Shown here: positions 54,855-63,148 of the stretch, piece after piece
How positions within the stretch are numbered: position 1 is the stretch's first letter
How the letters are laid out: each line of letters starts with the position of its first letter
Origin: Agarivorans sp. Toyoura001
GTDB lineage: Bacteria; Pseudomonadota; Gammaproteobacteria; Enterobacterales; Celerinatantimonadaceae
DNA length: 64,000 bases
Direction: 5' to 3'
Assembly: GCF_005405585.1 (NCBI RefSeq)
Contig: NZ_BJEQ01000017.1
Location: 1-64,000, forward strand
Translations under genes and position numbers: made by a program
Notes under the pieces: model-generated
What the model was told of the DNA's origin: nothing
The model's database searches: none
Seen by the model: only the letters and a program-made list of their open reading frames with translations

Positions 54855-57800
54855 TTAAGGCATAACAATGTGGGTTGTGCTACCGCCACTCTGTTTTAGA
54901 ACATCTATTCGGCTGGTTATTTGTTCTTTCATTTCAGCCACATGAGAAATAACGCCCACCATTCGCCCTGAGCTTTGTAAATCAATTAAGGTACGAATCG
55001 CCAAATCTAACGACTCCTGATCCAAGCTGCCAAAGCCTTCGTCGATAAACAAGGTGTCTAACTTAATACCACCGGCATAAGCTTGCACAACATCCGACAA
55101 ACCTAATGCCATGGCTAGCGCAGCCATAAAGCTTTCGCCGCCACTTAAGGTAGCTACCGAACGAACTTTAGAGGTGTAACTGTCTTCCACTTCTAGCTCT
55201 AAACCAGAGGCTTTATTGCCTTTAGCCCGTTGTTCTTTGCGAATAAGTTGGTAGCGGCCTTTACTCATTAACTGTAAGCGTTGACTTGCTTGCAGCAATA
55301 CATCATCTAGCAACACACTTAATACAAAGCGCTGCAAACTAATTTTGTTACCCGTTTGACCGTTAGCTACATCAGCCAAGGTGCCGACAACGTTATACTT
55401 TGCTTGCAAACTCTCTGCATTTTTATCTGCATTAAGTAGCTTTTGTTGAATATCCTGTAAAGTCTGTTGCCTACTATTTAGCTTATTCCATTGAACATCA
55501 TGTTGATTACGTAGCGTTAAATGCCCTACCAGTGCCTGCTTTAAGGCTTCTACATTTTGTTGTTTTTTGCCTTTGAGCTTAGCTTTGACCTGTTCAAAAA
55601 GAACCGTGGTTTTAGTAAGATTTTGATTAAATGACAGCAACAGTGCTTCTAACTCAGAGAACTCTTCATCACTTAAACTGTTAAGGGCTATGTTAAACGC
55701 TCCTTCATTATCAAAACACGAACCGGCTAACTGCTCACTAAAAGTAGTTTTAGCTTCACCTAAGGTTTGTTGAGCGAGCTTAAGGCTTTGCTTGGCAGCC
55801 GCAGCGCCCGATTGCTTTGCACTTAACGCTTCTCTTGCCGCATTATAAGCCTGATTAACAGTGATTATGTTTTGTTTCAAACTTTCAGTTTTAGCACTTT
55901 GCTGCTCAATTGCCTGTTCCAGCAATTGAGGCTCTCGGTATTGCTCAGGTAAATTTTGCTCAGCTCGCTCTTGCTGCGCTTGGTAAACACCCATTTGCTC
56001 TTTAATATTTCGGTAAGTGTCTTTAGCAAGTTCAACTTTATTTTGCAGTGCTTGCTCAGCGTGGGTAGTTTGTTCAATTTGCTGTTGCAGTTCGTCCACT
56101 TTTTTATGCGCTTGCTGGGCAATGGCTAAGGCTTGCTGCGCCTGTTCCAACTCAGCAATAAGTGCTGGTAGCGACAAACTAGCCTTGCTGGCCATTTGCT
56201 GGTGTATATTTTGTTGCTGACCCTCCCACTCAGATAATTGCGCTTTTAACACCAAGTATTGCTGGCGTGCTTCTACTAATTTGTCTTTAGCTTGTTGCTC
56301 ACTTTCTCTCGCGTGTTTTACGTCAGCCTCACTAGGCAGCTCACCATCACTAGCAGCCAAATGTGGATGCTCTTGGCTACCACAAACAGGACACGCGTCC
56401 CCCTGGTTTAACCGTTTTGCCATAATGGCCGCTTGACCTTGGTGCCAATTAAACTCGGTTTGGTTTGCAAATTGTTCCACATGTTGGTGTTGCTCTCGTA
56501 AGCGCTTGCCCTGCTCGGCTGATTGTTCCATGGCCTGTTGGCTTTCGGCCAGTTGCTTATTTAATGCAGCTAACTGCTTACCTTGTTCTACACTTTGCTC
56601 TGCAACGCCCAAAATCTTTTGCTTTGCGGCCTGAGTATCAGCTTGCTGGCGTAATTCACTTTGTTGTTGAAGCAGCTTGGCTTTTTGCTCAGTGGTATCA
56701 CTAAGCTGCTGCTTTAGCGCTTTACCTTGTTCAGCTTGCAGATCAAGCTTCTGCTGCTCAGCCTTATGTAAGCCATTAAATTTATTTAGCTCTTCTAATA
56801 AAGGCTTAAAGCTTTGTAATGATCGAAGTTGCTCCTGGGCAACATTTAGCTGCGCTTCTTTCTCAGGAACTTGCTTAAACAACCGCTCAGCATCGTCCAA
56901 GCTTTGCTTGGCTTGGCTTAATTCTGTTTCGCTTTGGGTTTGCGCTAGGCTTGCTTGCTTAGCTTCGTTAAAACGAACGCGATAATCTGTGTCAAATTTC
57001 TCTATTGCTCGAGCAGCCTTCGCTTGGTCATAGTTTAGTTGTTGCTTGTCTATACTAGGCTTTTGTTTGGTCAGTAAAGCCAAAGACGCTTTTAAGCTAG
57101 TTTGCTGCTCAAAGTCTGCGCTAAGTAACTTAGCTACTTCAAACTGCTTACTCGCTTCATCGTATGCTTTGTCTGACTGCGCTTTATCGTTGCTTGCAGT
57201 GTTAAGCGCTTCGTCCAACGTTGCAAGTTCTTCCTGTAAATCTTGCTCTTGACTTAAATCAGCACTTTGCAATATACCTTCGCGAATATTTTTCTGCTCA
57301 GCAGCGGCGTTTCGAATACTGGCGGCCTGGCTTTTTAAGCTGTCTTCTATTTTTCGGTAGATGTGCGTTTGAAAAAGCTGACTAAAAATCTTCTCTCGCT
57401 CTTTAGAGTCAGCCATTAGCAATTGCCTAAATTTGCCTTGAGGCAATACCATCACTTGGCGAAACTGGTCGGCATCTAAACCCGTTAGCGCTTCTATTTC
57501 AGTATTTGCTTCAGACACTTTAGCCGGTACCAATAAAGTTTCGCTGCCATCGTCTGCTATTTTGGACAACTGCGCTTCTGGTTTTTGCTTGGTAACTCCG
57601 TCTCCAGACTTTTTAAGCCGTTCTTGATCAGGCACGCGGCGAATACGATAACGCTGTTGGCCAAGTTCAAATTCAAAAACCACCTCGGTAAGCAGTGATT
57701 CATCGGCTAAATCACAGCGCATTTGTGCTGCTTCTCGTTCATCTCCGGTGCTTTTACCGTACAAGGCAAAACACATCGCATCTAAAATGGTGGTTTTACC

Positions 57801-57917
57801 GGCGCCAGTGGGGCCGTTAAGCAAAAACAGCGGGTTGCGTCCTAGCTGAGAGAAGTCAATAAACTCGGTGCCAGCAAACGGACCAAAAGCGCTCATGCGC
57901 AAGCTAATGGGGCGCAT
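54855..57917 (-). CDS. sbcC: Exonuclease subunit SbcC (SMC-like ATPase)
   Basis: A 1020-residue SMC-like protein. Walker A 'LNGPTGAGKTTILDAMCFAL' near residue 38, long Gln/Lys/Glu coiled coils, a central zinc hook CPVCG at 'GDACPVCGSQEHPHL', then signature 'LSGGESFMAALAMALGLSD' and Walker B 'DTLFIDEGFGSLDQES'. With SbcD it cuts hairpins and cleans DNA ends. Its ATG shares one base with the sbcD stop. Confidence 0.96.
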   Translation of the reverse strand: MRPISLRMSAFGPFAGTEFIDFSQLGRNPLFLLNGPTGAGKTTILDAMCFALYGKSTGDEREAAQMRCDLADESLLTEVVFEFELGQQRYRIRRVPDQERLKKSGDGVTKQKPEAQLSKIADDGSETLLVPAKVSEANTEIEALTGLDADQFRQVMVLPQGKFRQLLMADSKEREKIFSQLFQTHIYRKIEDSLKSQAASIRNAAAEQKNIREGILQSADLSQEQDLQEELATLDEALNTASNDKAQSDKAYDEASKQFEVAKLLSADFEQQTSLKASLALLTKQKPSIDKQQLNYDQAKAARAIEKFDTDYRVRFNEAKQASLAQTQSETELSQAKQSLDDAERLFKQVPEKEAQLNVAQEQLRSLQSFKPLLEELNKFNGLHKAEQQKLDLQAEQGKALKQQLSDTTEQKAKLLQQQSELRQQADTQAAKQKILGVAEQSVEQGKQLAALNKQLAESQQAMEQSAEQGKRLREQHQHVEQFANQTEFNWHQGQAAIMAKRLNQGDACPVCGSQEHPHLAASDGELPSEADVKHARESEQQAKDKLVEARQQYLVLKAQLSEWEGQQQNIHQQMASKASLSLPALIAELEQAQQALAIAQQAHKKVDELQQQIEQTTHAEQALQNKVELAKDTYRNIKEQMGVYQAQQERAEQNLPEQYREPQLLEQAIEQQSAKTESLKQNIITVNQAYNAAREALSAKQSGAAAAKQSLKLAQQTLGEAKTTFSEQLAGSCFDNEGAFNIALNSLSDEEFSELEALLLSFNQNLTKTTVLFEQVKAKLKGKKQQNVEALKQALVGHLTLRNQHDVQWNKLNSRQQTLQDIQQKLLNADKNAESLQAKYNVVGTLADVANGQTGNKISLQRFVLSVLLDDVLLQASQRLQLMSKGRYQLIRKEQRAKGNKASGLELEVEDSYTSKVRSVATLSGGESFMAALAMALGLSDVVQAYAGGIKLDTLFIDEGFGSLDQESLDLAIRTLIDLQSSGRMVGVISHVAEMKEQITSRIDVLKQSGGSTTHIVMP

Positions 57918-59050
57918 TATTGGTCTCCAGTGTGCAGTGATTCGATGGTGGCTTTTAGCAAGCTTTGTTGCTCGTCACTCAAGCTTTCTCCTGATGCCTG
58001 AGAAAAGAAATCGCTAAACATGTCGTATTCACCTTTTTGTACATGTTCACGATGCAAAGCCAACTGCTGATTCTCTGCCATTAAACCGGTACGTTCTAAA
58101 TGTAATACATTGGGGTATACGTTTCTTAACTTACCCATTGCATCTAATATGGCGGACTTATCGAGTAGCCTTACCATTAAATAGTCGTTGTTATTGGTGT
58201 CGGTTGCGCCTGCACTAATAACATCGTCTAGCATTCCCTCAATAATGCGTACATCACGTAAGGGGTTTAAGGGCAGTAATTCAAATTGATAATCATCACC
58301 ATTCAGTTCAACCAAAGTTATTGATTTGTTTTGGTGCTGTTCGCTAAACGAATATTTAAGTGGCGACCCAGAATAACGCACATGCGAGTCGCCTTTGTAT
58401 TGAGGCCCGTGTAAATGGCCAAGTGCAGCATAAGAAAAAGGAGTAAATAAATTCGGCGATATTTTGTCTGCGCCGCCAATACTGAGCGGCCGCTCAGATT
58501 CAGATTCATCCCCACCATCTAAAAAGCAGTGAGCTATAACAACCTTATTCGCTGTTTGGCTATTGTGTTCGCTGACTTGTTTAAGCAGCACTTGCATGGC
58601 TTGCTGGTGACTTGACACCTCACAATCAAATACCTCTCTTACCGTTGCAGGCTCTGCATAAGGTAAACCATAAAACGCCGTGTTTTCACCAGTCTTAGAC
58701 TTAATCATGATAGGTTTTATCTGATTCTTTAAGGGGCCTACGATATGTAAATTTTGCATATGCCGCGAAGCAAAAGCTAAGCGTTGAGCGCCATCGTGAT
58801 TACCAGCAATCATAATCACGCTTATCCCCAACTCATTAACTAATTGGTGTAATACTTCATCTAACAAGGCTACTGCTTGGCTGGGTGGAACAGAGCGGTC
58901 GAAGATATCTCCAGCAACAATTAATGCATCAACATCGTGCTGCTTGGCCAAGCTCACAATCTGTTCCAATACAAAGGCTTGATCCTCAAGCAAAGATTGA
59001 TTGTGCAACTGTCGGCCTAAATGCCAATCTGATGTATGGAGAAATTTCAT
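57917..59050 (-). CDS. sbcD: Exonuclease subunit SbcD
   Basis: A 377-residue Mre11-like nuclease. Metal motifs: 'SDWHLGRQLHN', 'VAGDIFDRSVPPSQAVA', 'IAGNHDGAQRLAFA', 'IAHCFLDGG' and 'YAALGHLHGPQY'. C-terminal domain contacts SbcC. First gene of sbcDC; ATG with weak ribosome site (GAGAAATTTC context). Confidence 0.96.
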   Translation of the reverse strand: MKFLHTSDWHLGRQLHNQSLLEDQAFVLEQIVSLAKQHDVDALIVAGDIFDRSVPPSQAVALLDEVLHQLVNELGISVIMIAGNHDGAQRLAFASRHMQNLHIVGPLKNQIKPIMIKSKTGENTAFYGLPYAEPATVREVFDCEVSSHQQAMQVLLKQVSEHNSQTANKVVIAHCFLDGGDESESERPLSIGGADKISPNLFTPFSYAALGHLHGPQYKGDSHVRYSGSPLKYSFSEQHQNKSITLVELNGDDYQFELLPLNPLRDVRIIEGMLDDVISAGATDTNNNDYLMVRLLDKSAILDAMGKLRNVYPNVLHLERTGLMAENQQLALHREHVQKGEYDMFSDFFSQASGESLSDEQQSLLKATIESLHTGDQ

Positions 59051-59263
59051 TCAATATCCGTGGTCTAAGTAAATGAGAAAAAAGATTTTTCTCAAAAAAG
59101 CTGATGCTTATTATCAGTGATGACAATCAATAAGCCAACGACAAAACTAAGCCTATTCGCCTCACTGGGCAGCATTACATCAAAAATGGCTAACTAAACT
59201 CGCGCCCGATTAAATACTCTGGCAACATAAGTTAAATTATTTATCTCGTTTCAAGGAAGAGCT

Positions 59264-59494
59264 GTGACTGAACAAGGTTCTACCGGCAATGTACTCGCCG
59301 CCATATGTAGTTTTTTTATCCCGGGTCTTGGTCAATTGGTACAAGGGCGGATACTGCCAGCTATACTATTCTTTATTTTTACCGCTGCAGGTTACGCACT
59401 GTGGCTCGTAGTATTTCCGGTGATTATTGCCGTTATCGTTCACATTTGGGCCATTATTGATGCTGCGCGCTTTTCTCCTGGAGGTTCACGATGA
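59264..59494 (+). CDS. Small membrane protein (TM2-like)
   Basis: A 76-residue protein with two hydrophobic helices: 'VLAAICSFFIPGLGQLVQGR' and 'ALWLVVFPVIIAVIVHIWAI', the F-x-P-G-L-G-Q pattern of TM2-type proteins. Starts with GTG (59264-59266) after AAGGAAGA. Its stop overlaps the lipoprotein start by 4 bp, so the two are co-translated. Function unknown. Confidence 0.8.
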   Translation: MTEQGSTGNVLAAICSFFIPGLGQLVQGRILPAILFFIFTAAGYALWLVVFPVIIAVIVHIWAIIDAARFSPGGSR

Positions 59495-60123
59495 AACTGC
59501 TCTCGCCCTTTTTGTTGCTCATTTTCCTTGTTGGCTGTGAATCTACTTACTACTCGGCCATGGAAAAAGTGGGTTATCACAAACGTGAAATTTTGGTCGA
59601 CCGAGTTGAAGACGCTCAAGAAAGCCAACAAGAAGCGCAGCAACAATTTACTTCTGCGTTAGAACACCTTAAAACGCTGACCAATTTTGATGGCGGTGAT
59701 TTAGAAGTTATTTACGACCAAGTAAATGATCAATATAAAGATTCCAAAGCAGCTGCTGAACTAGTGAGTGAGCGCATTGATGAAGTTAATAGCGTGGCCG
59801 AAGCCTTGTTTGATGAATGGCAAGGCGAGCTGGAACAATATCAATCAACCAGCTTAAGAGCGGAAAGCGAAGCTCAACTCGCCGACACTAAAAAGCGCTA
59901 TGCAGCAATGCTAAAAGCAATGCGCCGAGCCGAATCACAAATGGCGCCGGTGTTAAGTCGTTTAAACGACAATCAGCTTTATTTAAAACACAATCTAAAT
60001 GCGCGAGCTATTGGCTCTGTAGGCAAAGAATTCGTACGCTTAGAGCAAGAGGTTGCTGACGTGATTCAGCAAATGAGCAAAGCGATAGCTGAGTCAGATA
60101 AGTTTATTGCTACCATGAAGTAA
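59491..60123 (+). CDS. DUF2959 lipoprotein
   Basis: A 210-residue protein with a lipobox 'IFLVGCESTYYSAMEKVGYH' (Cys 16), so a lipid-anchored envelope protein. The rest is a helical coiled-coil bundle: 'KREILVDRVEDAQESQQEAQ', 'NLNARAIGSVGKEFVRLEQE' region. This is the DUF2959 family, found in marine gammaproteobacteria; function unknown. Overlaps the small membrane gene. Confidence 0.88.
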   Translation: MKLLSPFLLLIFLVGCESTYYSAMEKVGYHKREILVDRVEDAQESQQEAQQQFTSALEHLKTLTNFDGGDLEVIYDQVNDQYKDSKAAAELVSERIDEVNSVAEALFDEWQGELEQYQSTSLRAESEAQLADTKKRYAAMLKAMRRAESQMAPVLSRLNDNQLYLKHNLNARAIGSVGKEFVRLEQEVADVIQQMSKAIAESDKFIATMK

Positions 60124-60130
60124 ACCCTAG

Positions 60131-60160
60131 AGGCTACAAAAACATCAATTGTAGCCTTTT
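60131..60160 (+). terminator. Terminator after the DUF2959 gene
   Basis: AGGCTACAA (60131-60139) and TTGTAGCCT (60149-60157) around a nine-base loop, then TTTT. Confidence 0.85.
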
Positions 60161-60317
60161 ATTTACGCACTCGTTTCTCAATCTTCTTCTTAGCCCTACC
60201 CGTAACAATTCCTTCATAAAAATGCAGTAAATTTGCCACTCAAAATTATTGTCTGTTTCTAAGCGCGAGAGCATTTTCGTGCGTAATGGCAATACTCTGC
60301 ATTCAAGGTGGCAACAA

Positions 60318-61901
60318 ATGCTCAGCAAAATCAGAAGGTTTCATTTTAAACCTGCACTTTTGGCACTACTGTGTAGCCTGCTACCTATTGCGATAGCATA
60401 TGTTTGTATAATTGAAAACAACAAGCAGCAACGCCGCGAAGCCTTTATTCACGATTACCAAACCAGTTTCAATAACATTAGCCATAACTTAAATGCGATT
60501 GCTCAGCAATTTTCACTTCTAGACAGCGCTAATACTCACTGCTCTGAAGAAACCTTAGTCGCCTTACGCAAAACTCACTTTCGTATCTCTTACATTGCTG
60601 AAATGGGCATCGTCAGCCCATTTGGTAAACTCACTTGCTCCAGCTGGGGCCCGGTTAGCCCTCCCTTAGATGTACTTAAACCAGTTAACGATAGCAGCCT
60701 TCGCTACTTTGGCCCTGCCGTATTAGATTACACCGAAGAACTAGCAATGATAGTGGCCCAAACCCGCCATGATGGAAGCGAAATAAACGCCGCAATCCCT
60801 CTAGATGTTTTTCGTGCATTTTTAAAGGATTCAAATCATCACAGTGACTCCATAGCCTTAAGCGATAGTAAAACCGGATCGCCGCTATTCAAAATAGGAG
60901 ACTACAGCCTACCGTTGCATAACTCTGCCCAGTTATTCCCTCTCCAACAAAGTAAAACCTCTGGCGCTAGGCTATTTGACGATGAGGTACAGCGTTTCTA
61001 TATCGTCCAGGTGTTCCCAGCTCTACCGGGTTTATCGCTTATCTCAAGCCGATCCATTCACGAGCTATACAAAAGTGTTTATTGCTTAAGTCTGCTACAA
61101 GTAAGCTTATTTGCTTGTTTACTGTGTAGCATGACCTTTTTGGCATATCGGCATCGTAGCCGCCGCTTAAGTCAAAAATCACGCTTAAAAGTAGCCTTGA
61201 AGAATCGAGAGTTCGTAAATTTTTATCAAGCCATTTTTGATACTCGAAATAACCAATTGGTCGCTGTAGAAGCACTTGTTCGATGGATGCACCCAGTAGA
61301 CGGCCTCCGCAGCCCCGATTCCTTCTTGCCAGATGTAGAGCGTTATCAACTACAGGTGGCGCTAACAGAACAAGTTATCGAAAATCTAAAACGTGATTTA
61401 CACACCTTGTTGGCAAAATACCCAAAGATTAAAGTAAACATTAATATCACTGGGCAACATTTAAAAAGTCCCAAATTTATTAGCCAAGTGTTAGCTGCAC
61501 ATGCTGATTTCCCTAACCTTTGCCTAGAAGTAACTGAAACAGAGTTGGTCGAAATAGATTCACCGCAGGTAAAACTGTCGCTGCAAAAGCTTAAACAACA
61601 AGGTGTAACACTGGCGATTGATGATTTTGGAACGGGTTACGCGGGTCTGCAATACTTGCAACAGCTACCATTAGATACCTTAAAAATTGACCGTAGTTTT
61701 GTTATCGCCATTGGCACTGAATCTCCGCAAGCAAAAGTATTAAATGGGGTCATAGATTTAGCACTAAATTTACAGTTACAGTTGGTCGCCGAAGGCGTAG
61801 AAACAAAAGCCCAAGCTGAATACTTAATTTCAAAGGGCGTAAGTTTTCACCAAGGGTGGCTATATGGTAAACCTCAGGCCATTAGTAACTTTACGGCATA
61901 G
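60318..61901 (+). CDS. CSS-motif cyclic-di-GMP phosphodiesterase (EAL)
   Basis: A 527-residue inner-membrane enzyme that hydrolyses c-di-GMP. An N-terminal helix and a second one near residue 260 enclose a periplasmic CSS-type sensor with 'ANTHCSEETL' and the CSS motif 'GKLTCSSWG'. The cytoplasmic EAL domain has E318 (EALVRW), DD435-436 (DDFGTG), 'KIDRSFV' and E492 (VAEGVET), so catalytic residues are complete. Disulfide state of the cysteines may tune activity, as in E. coli PdeC. The frame opens at TTG 60249; ATG 60318 has AAGGTGG seven bases upstream. Confidence 0.9.
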   Translation: MLSKIRRFHFKPALLALLCSLLPIAIAYVCIIENNKQQRREAFIHDYQTSFNNISHNLNAIAQQFSLLDSANTHCSEETLVALRKTHFRISYIAEMGIVSPFGKLTCSSWGPVSPPLDVLKPVNDSSLRYFGPAVLDYTEELAMIVAQTRHDGSEINAAIPLDVFRAFLKDSNHHSDSIALSDSKTGSPLFKIGDYSLPLHNSAQLFPLQQSKTSGARLFDDEVQRFYIVQVFPALPGLSLISSRSIHELYKSVYCLSLLQVSLFACLLCSMTFLAYRHRSRRLSQKSRLKVALKNREFVNFYQAIFDTRNNQLVAVEALVRWMHPVDGLRSPDSFLPDVERYQLQVALTEQVIENLKRDLHTLLAKYPKIKVNINITGQHLKSPKFISQVLAAHADFPNLCLEVTETELVEIDSPQVKLSLQKLKQQGVTLAIDDFGTGYAGLQYLQQLPLDTLKIDRSFVIAIGTESPQAKVLNGVIDLALNLQLQLVAEGVETKAQAEYLISKGVSFHQGWLYGKPQAISNFTA

Positions 61902-62009
61902 AGACCTTAAAACTACACCTTGATTAGTTGAGAAATCATTACCTTATGATAACTTGCAAGCGCATTGGAACTTACGCACAATAGCCCCGTTAACAAAGGA
62001 GTAAGCAAT

Positions 62010-62447
62010 ATGGTTTCTAAATGGGCACAACGCTTTTTTCAAATGGCTGAACTGGTAGGTTCTTGGAGTAAAGACCCTTCTACCCAGGTAGGTGCAGTAA
62101 TCACCGAAAATAACCGAATCGTCTCTCTAGGGTTTAATGGCTACCCTCACGGTATTTCAGACAGTGCAGAAACCGACAATAGAGAAATGAAACTACTTAA
62201 AACCTTGCACGCCGAAGAAAACGCCATTCTGTTTGCAAAGCGCGATTTGTCTGGTTGCGAAATTTGGGTCACTCATTTCCCCTGTCCTAATTGCGCGGCC
62301 AAGATCATTCAAACCGGCATTAGTACTGTGCATTGCCCAGAACAAAGTGAAGATTTTTTATCTCGCTGGGGCGACAAAATCAAAGTCAGCGAAGACATGT
62401 TTAGCCAGGCCGGTGTACAAGTAGATTGGCTACCTTTAAGCCAATAG
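62010..62447 (+). CDS. Deoxycytidylate (dCMP) deaminase family protein
   Basis: A 145-residue zinc deaminase. 'STQVGAVI', 'HAEENAILFAKRDL' (HAE) and 'PCPNCAAKIIQTGI' (PCxxC) form the zinc and catalytic site. It probably makes dUMP from dCMP for thymidylate synthesis. The frame opens with TTG 61965, but ATG 62010 has AAAGGAG nine bases upstream. Single gene, terminator downstream. Confidence 0.9.
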   Translation: MVSKWAQRFFQMAELVGSWSKDPSTQVGAVITENNRIVSLGFNGYPHGISDSAETDNREMKLLKTLHAEENAILFAKRDLSGCEIWVTHFPCPNCAAKIIQTGISTVHCPEQSEDFLSRWGDKIKVSEDMFSQAGVQVDWLPLSQ

Positions 62448-62478
62448 AAACGCTTAGTTCTACCATTGCGCTCTCCTA

Positions 62479-62505
62479 AGCCTTGTTCTCATAAAAGGCT
62501 TTTTA
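62479..62505 (+). terminator. Terminator after the dCMP deaminase gene
   Basis: AGCCTT (62479-62484) and AAGGCT (62495-62500) pair across a ten-base loop, then T-rich tail. Confidence 0.7.
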
Positions 62506-63148
62506 TTTATTCTGATTCGTTTTCAGAGTGTTGGCGAAGCTTTAATCTAACGAACACTCATCAAAATAAGCTTATGTCGTACAATTAAGACAAAAATGAA
62601 CTCAAAATCAACAATTGATAATAGAGTAAAGCTTCCACTTCCCTAACTCTAATCCCTCTCACTTTGTTTAACTACTAAATGACCTTGATGTATCACTTAT
62701 CGCTTAATTAACAATGTTGACGACACTAAGCTTAACTTACGTTAAATAGCTAAGAACTTACGCAAATCAGTTATTTACTTAAGTCGATACACTTTTCTCT
62801 GCCTCACACTTTATGCTAAGTCGCCTAGATTCAATGGTTTGATCGTGATAAACACCGAAAATGAAAACTACAATCAATGCCAAATAACATTTTTCAATGA
62901 TGTAAAGCACAAAGCTTAAGGGCTTCACATGGCTGTTCAAATAAACACCACCAATTGAGTAATTGCTGCGAAAAGCTCACAGTTTTTTACAATTTTCTCT
63001 ATCAAGTCCACACTTTTTGACCTTTTCACTATTAATCATACAAGAATATTTAATAACCTGATCAGGTTCACAGATAACTATCGCAAATCGCAATAGCATA
63101 TTTGTATTACATTAATACAGTAATCGAAGTCACCTATAAGGATTGATG
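62506..63148. other. Upstream region of the terminal alginate lyase gene
   Basis: About 640 bp of AT-rich DNA with no supported ORF. It contains TCACACTTTA (62804-62813), the reverse complement of the decamer shared with the PL7 and GH5 upstream regions, and a perfect 14-bp palindrome AACCTGATCAGGTT (63055-63068). Confidence 0.55.
63055..63068. promoter_or_regulatory. Perfect 14-bp palindrome AACCTGATCAGGTT
   Basis: Self-complementary site 81-94 bp upstream of the lyase ATG, in a position suited to a LacI- or GntR-type operator. The full 14-mer occurs nowhere else that I noticed; the half TGATCAGGTT occurs at 2773-2782 in the ycgL-minC spacer. Regulator unknown. Confidence 0.5.

Noticed and set aside
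56677-56985. Ser/Cys-rich antisense frames inside sbcC
   Set aside because: Long Ser/Cys/Ala-rich frames are the complement of Gln/Lys/Ala coiled-coil codons; several exist along sbcC and none has supporting signals.
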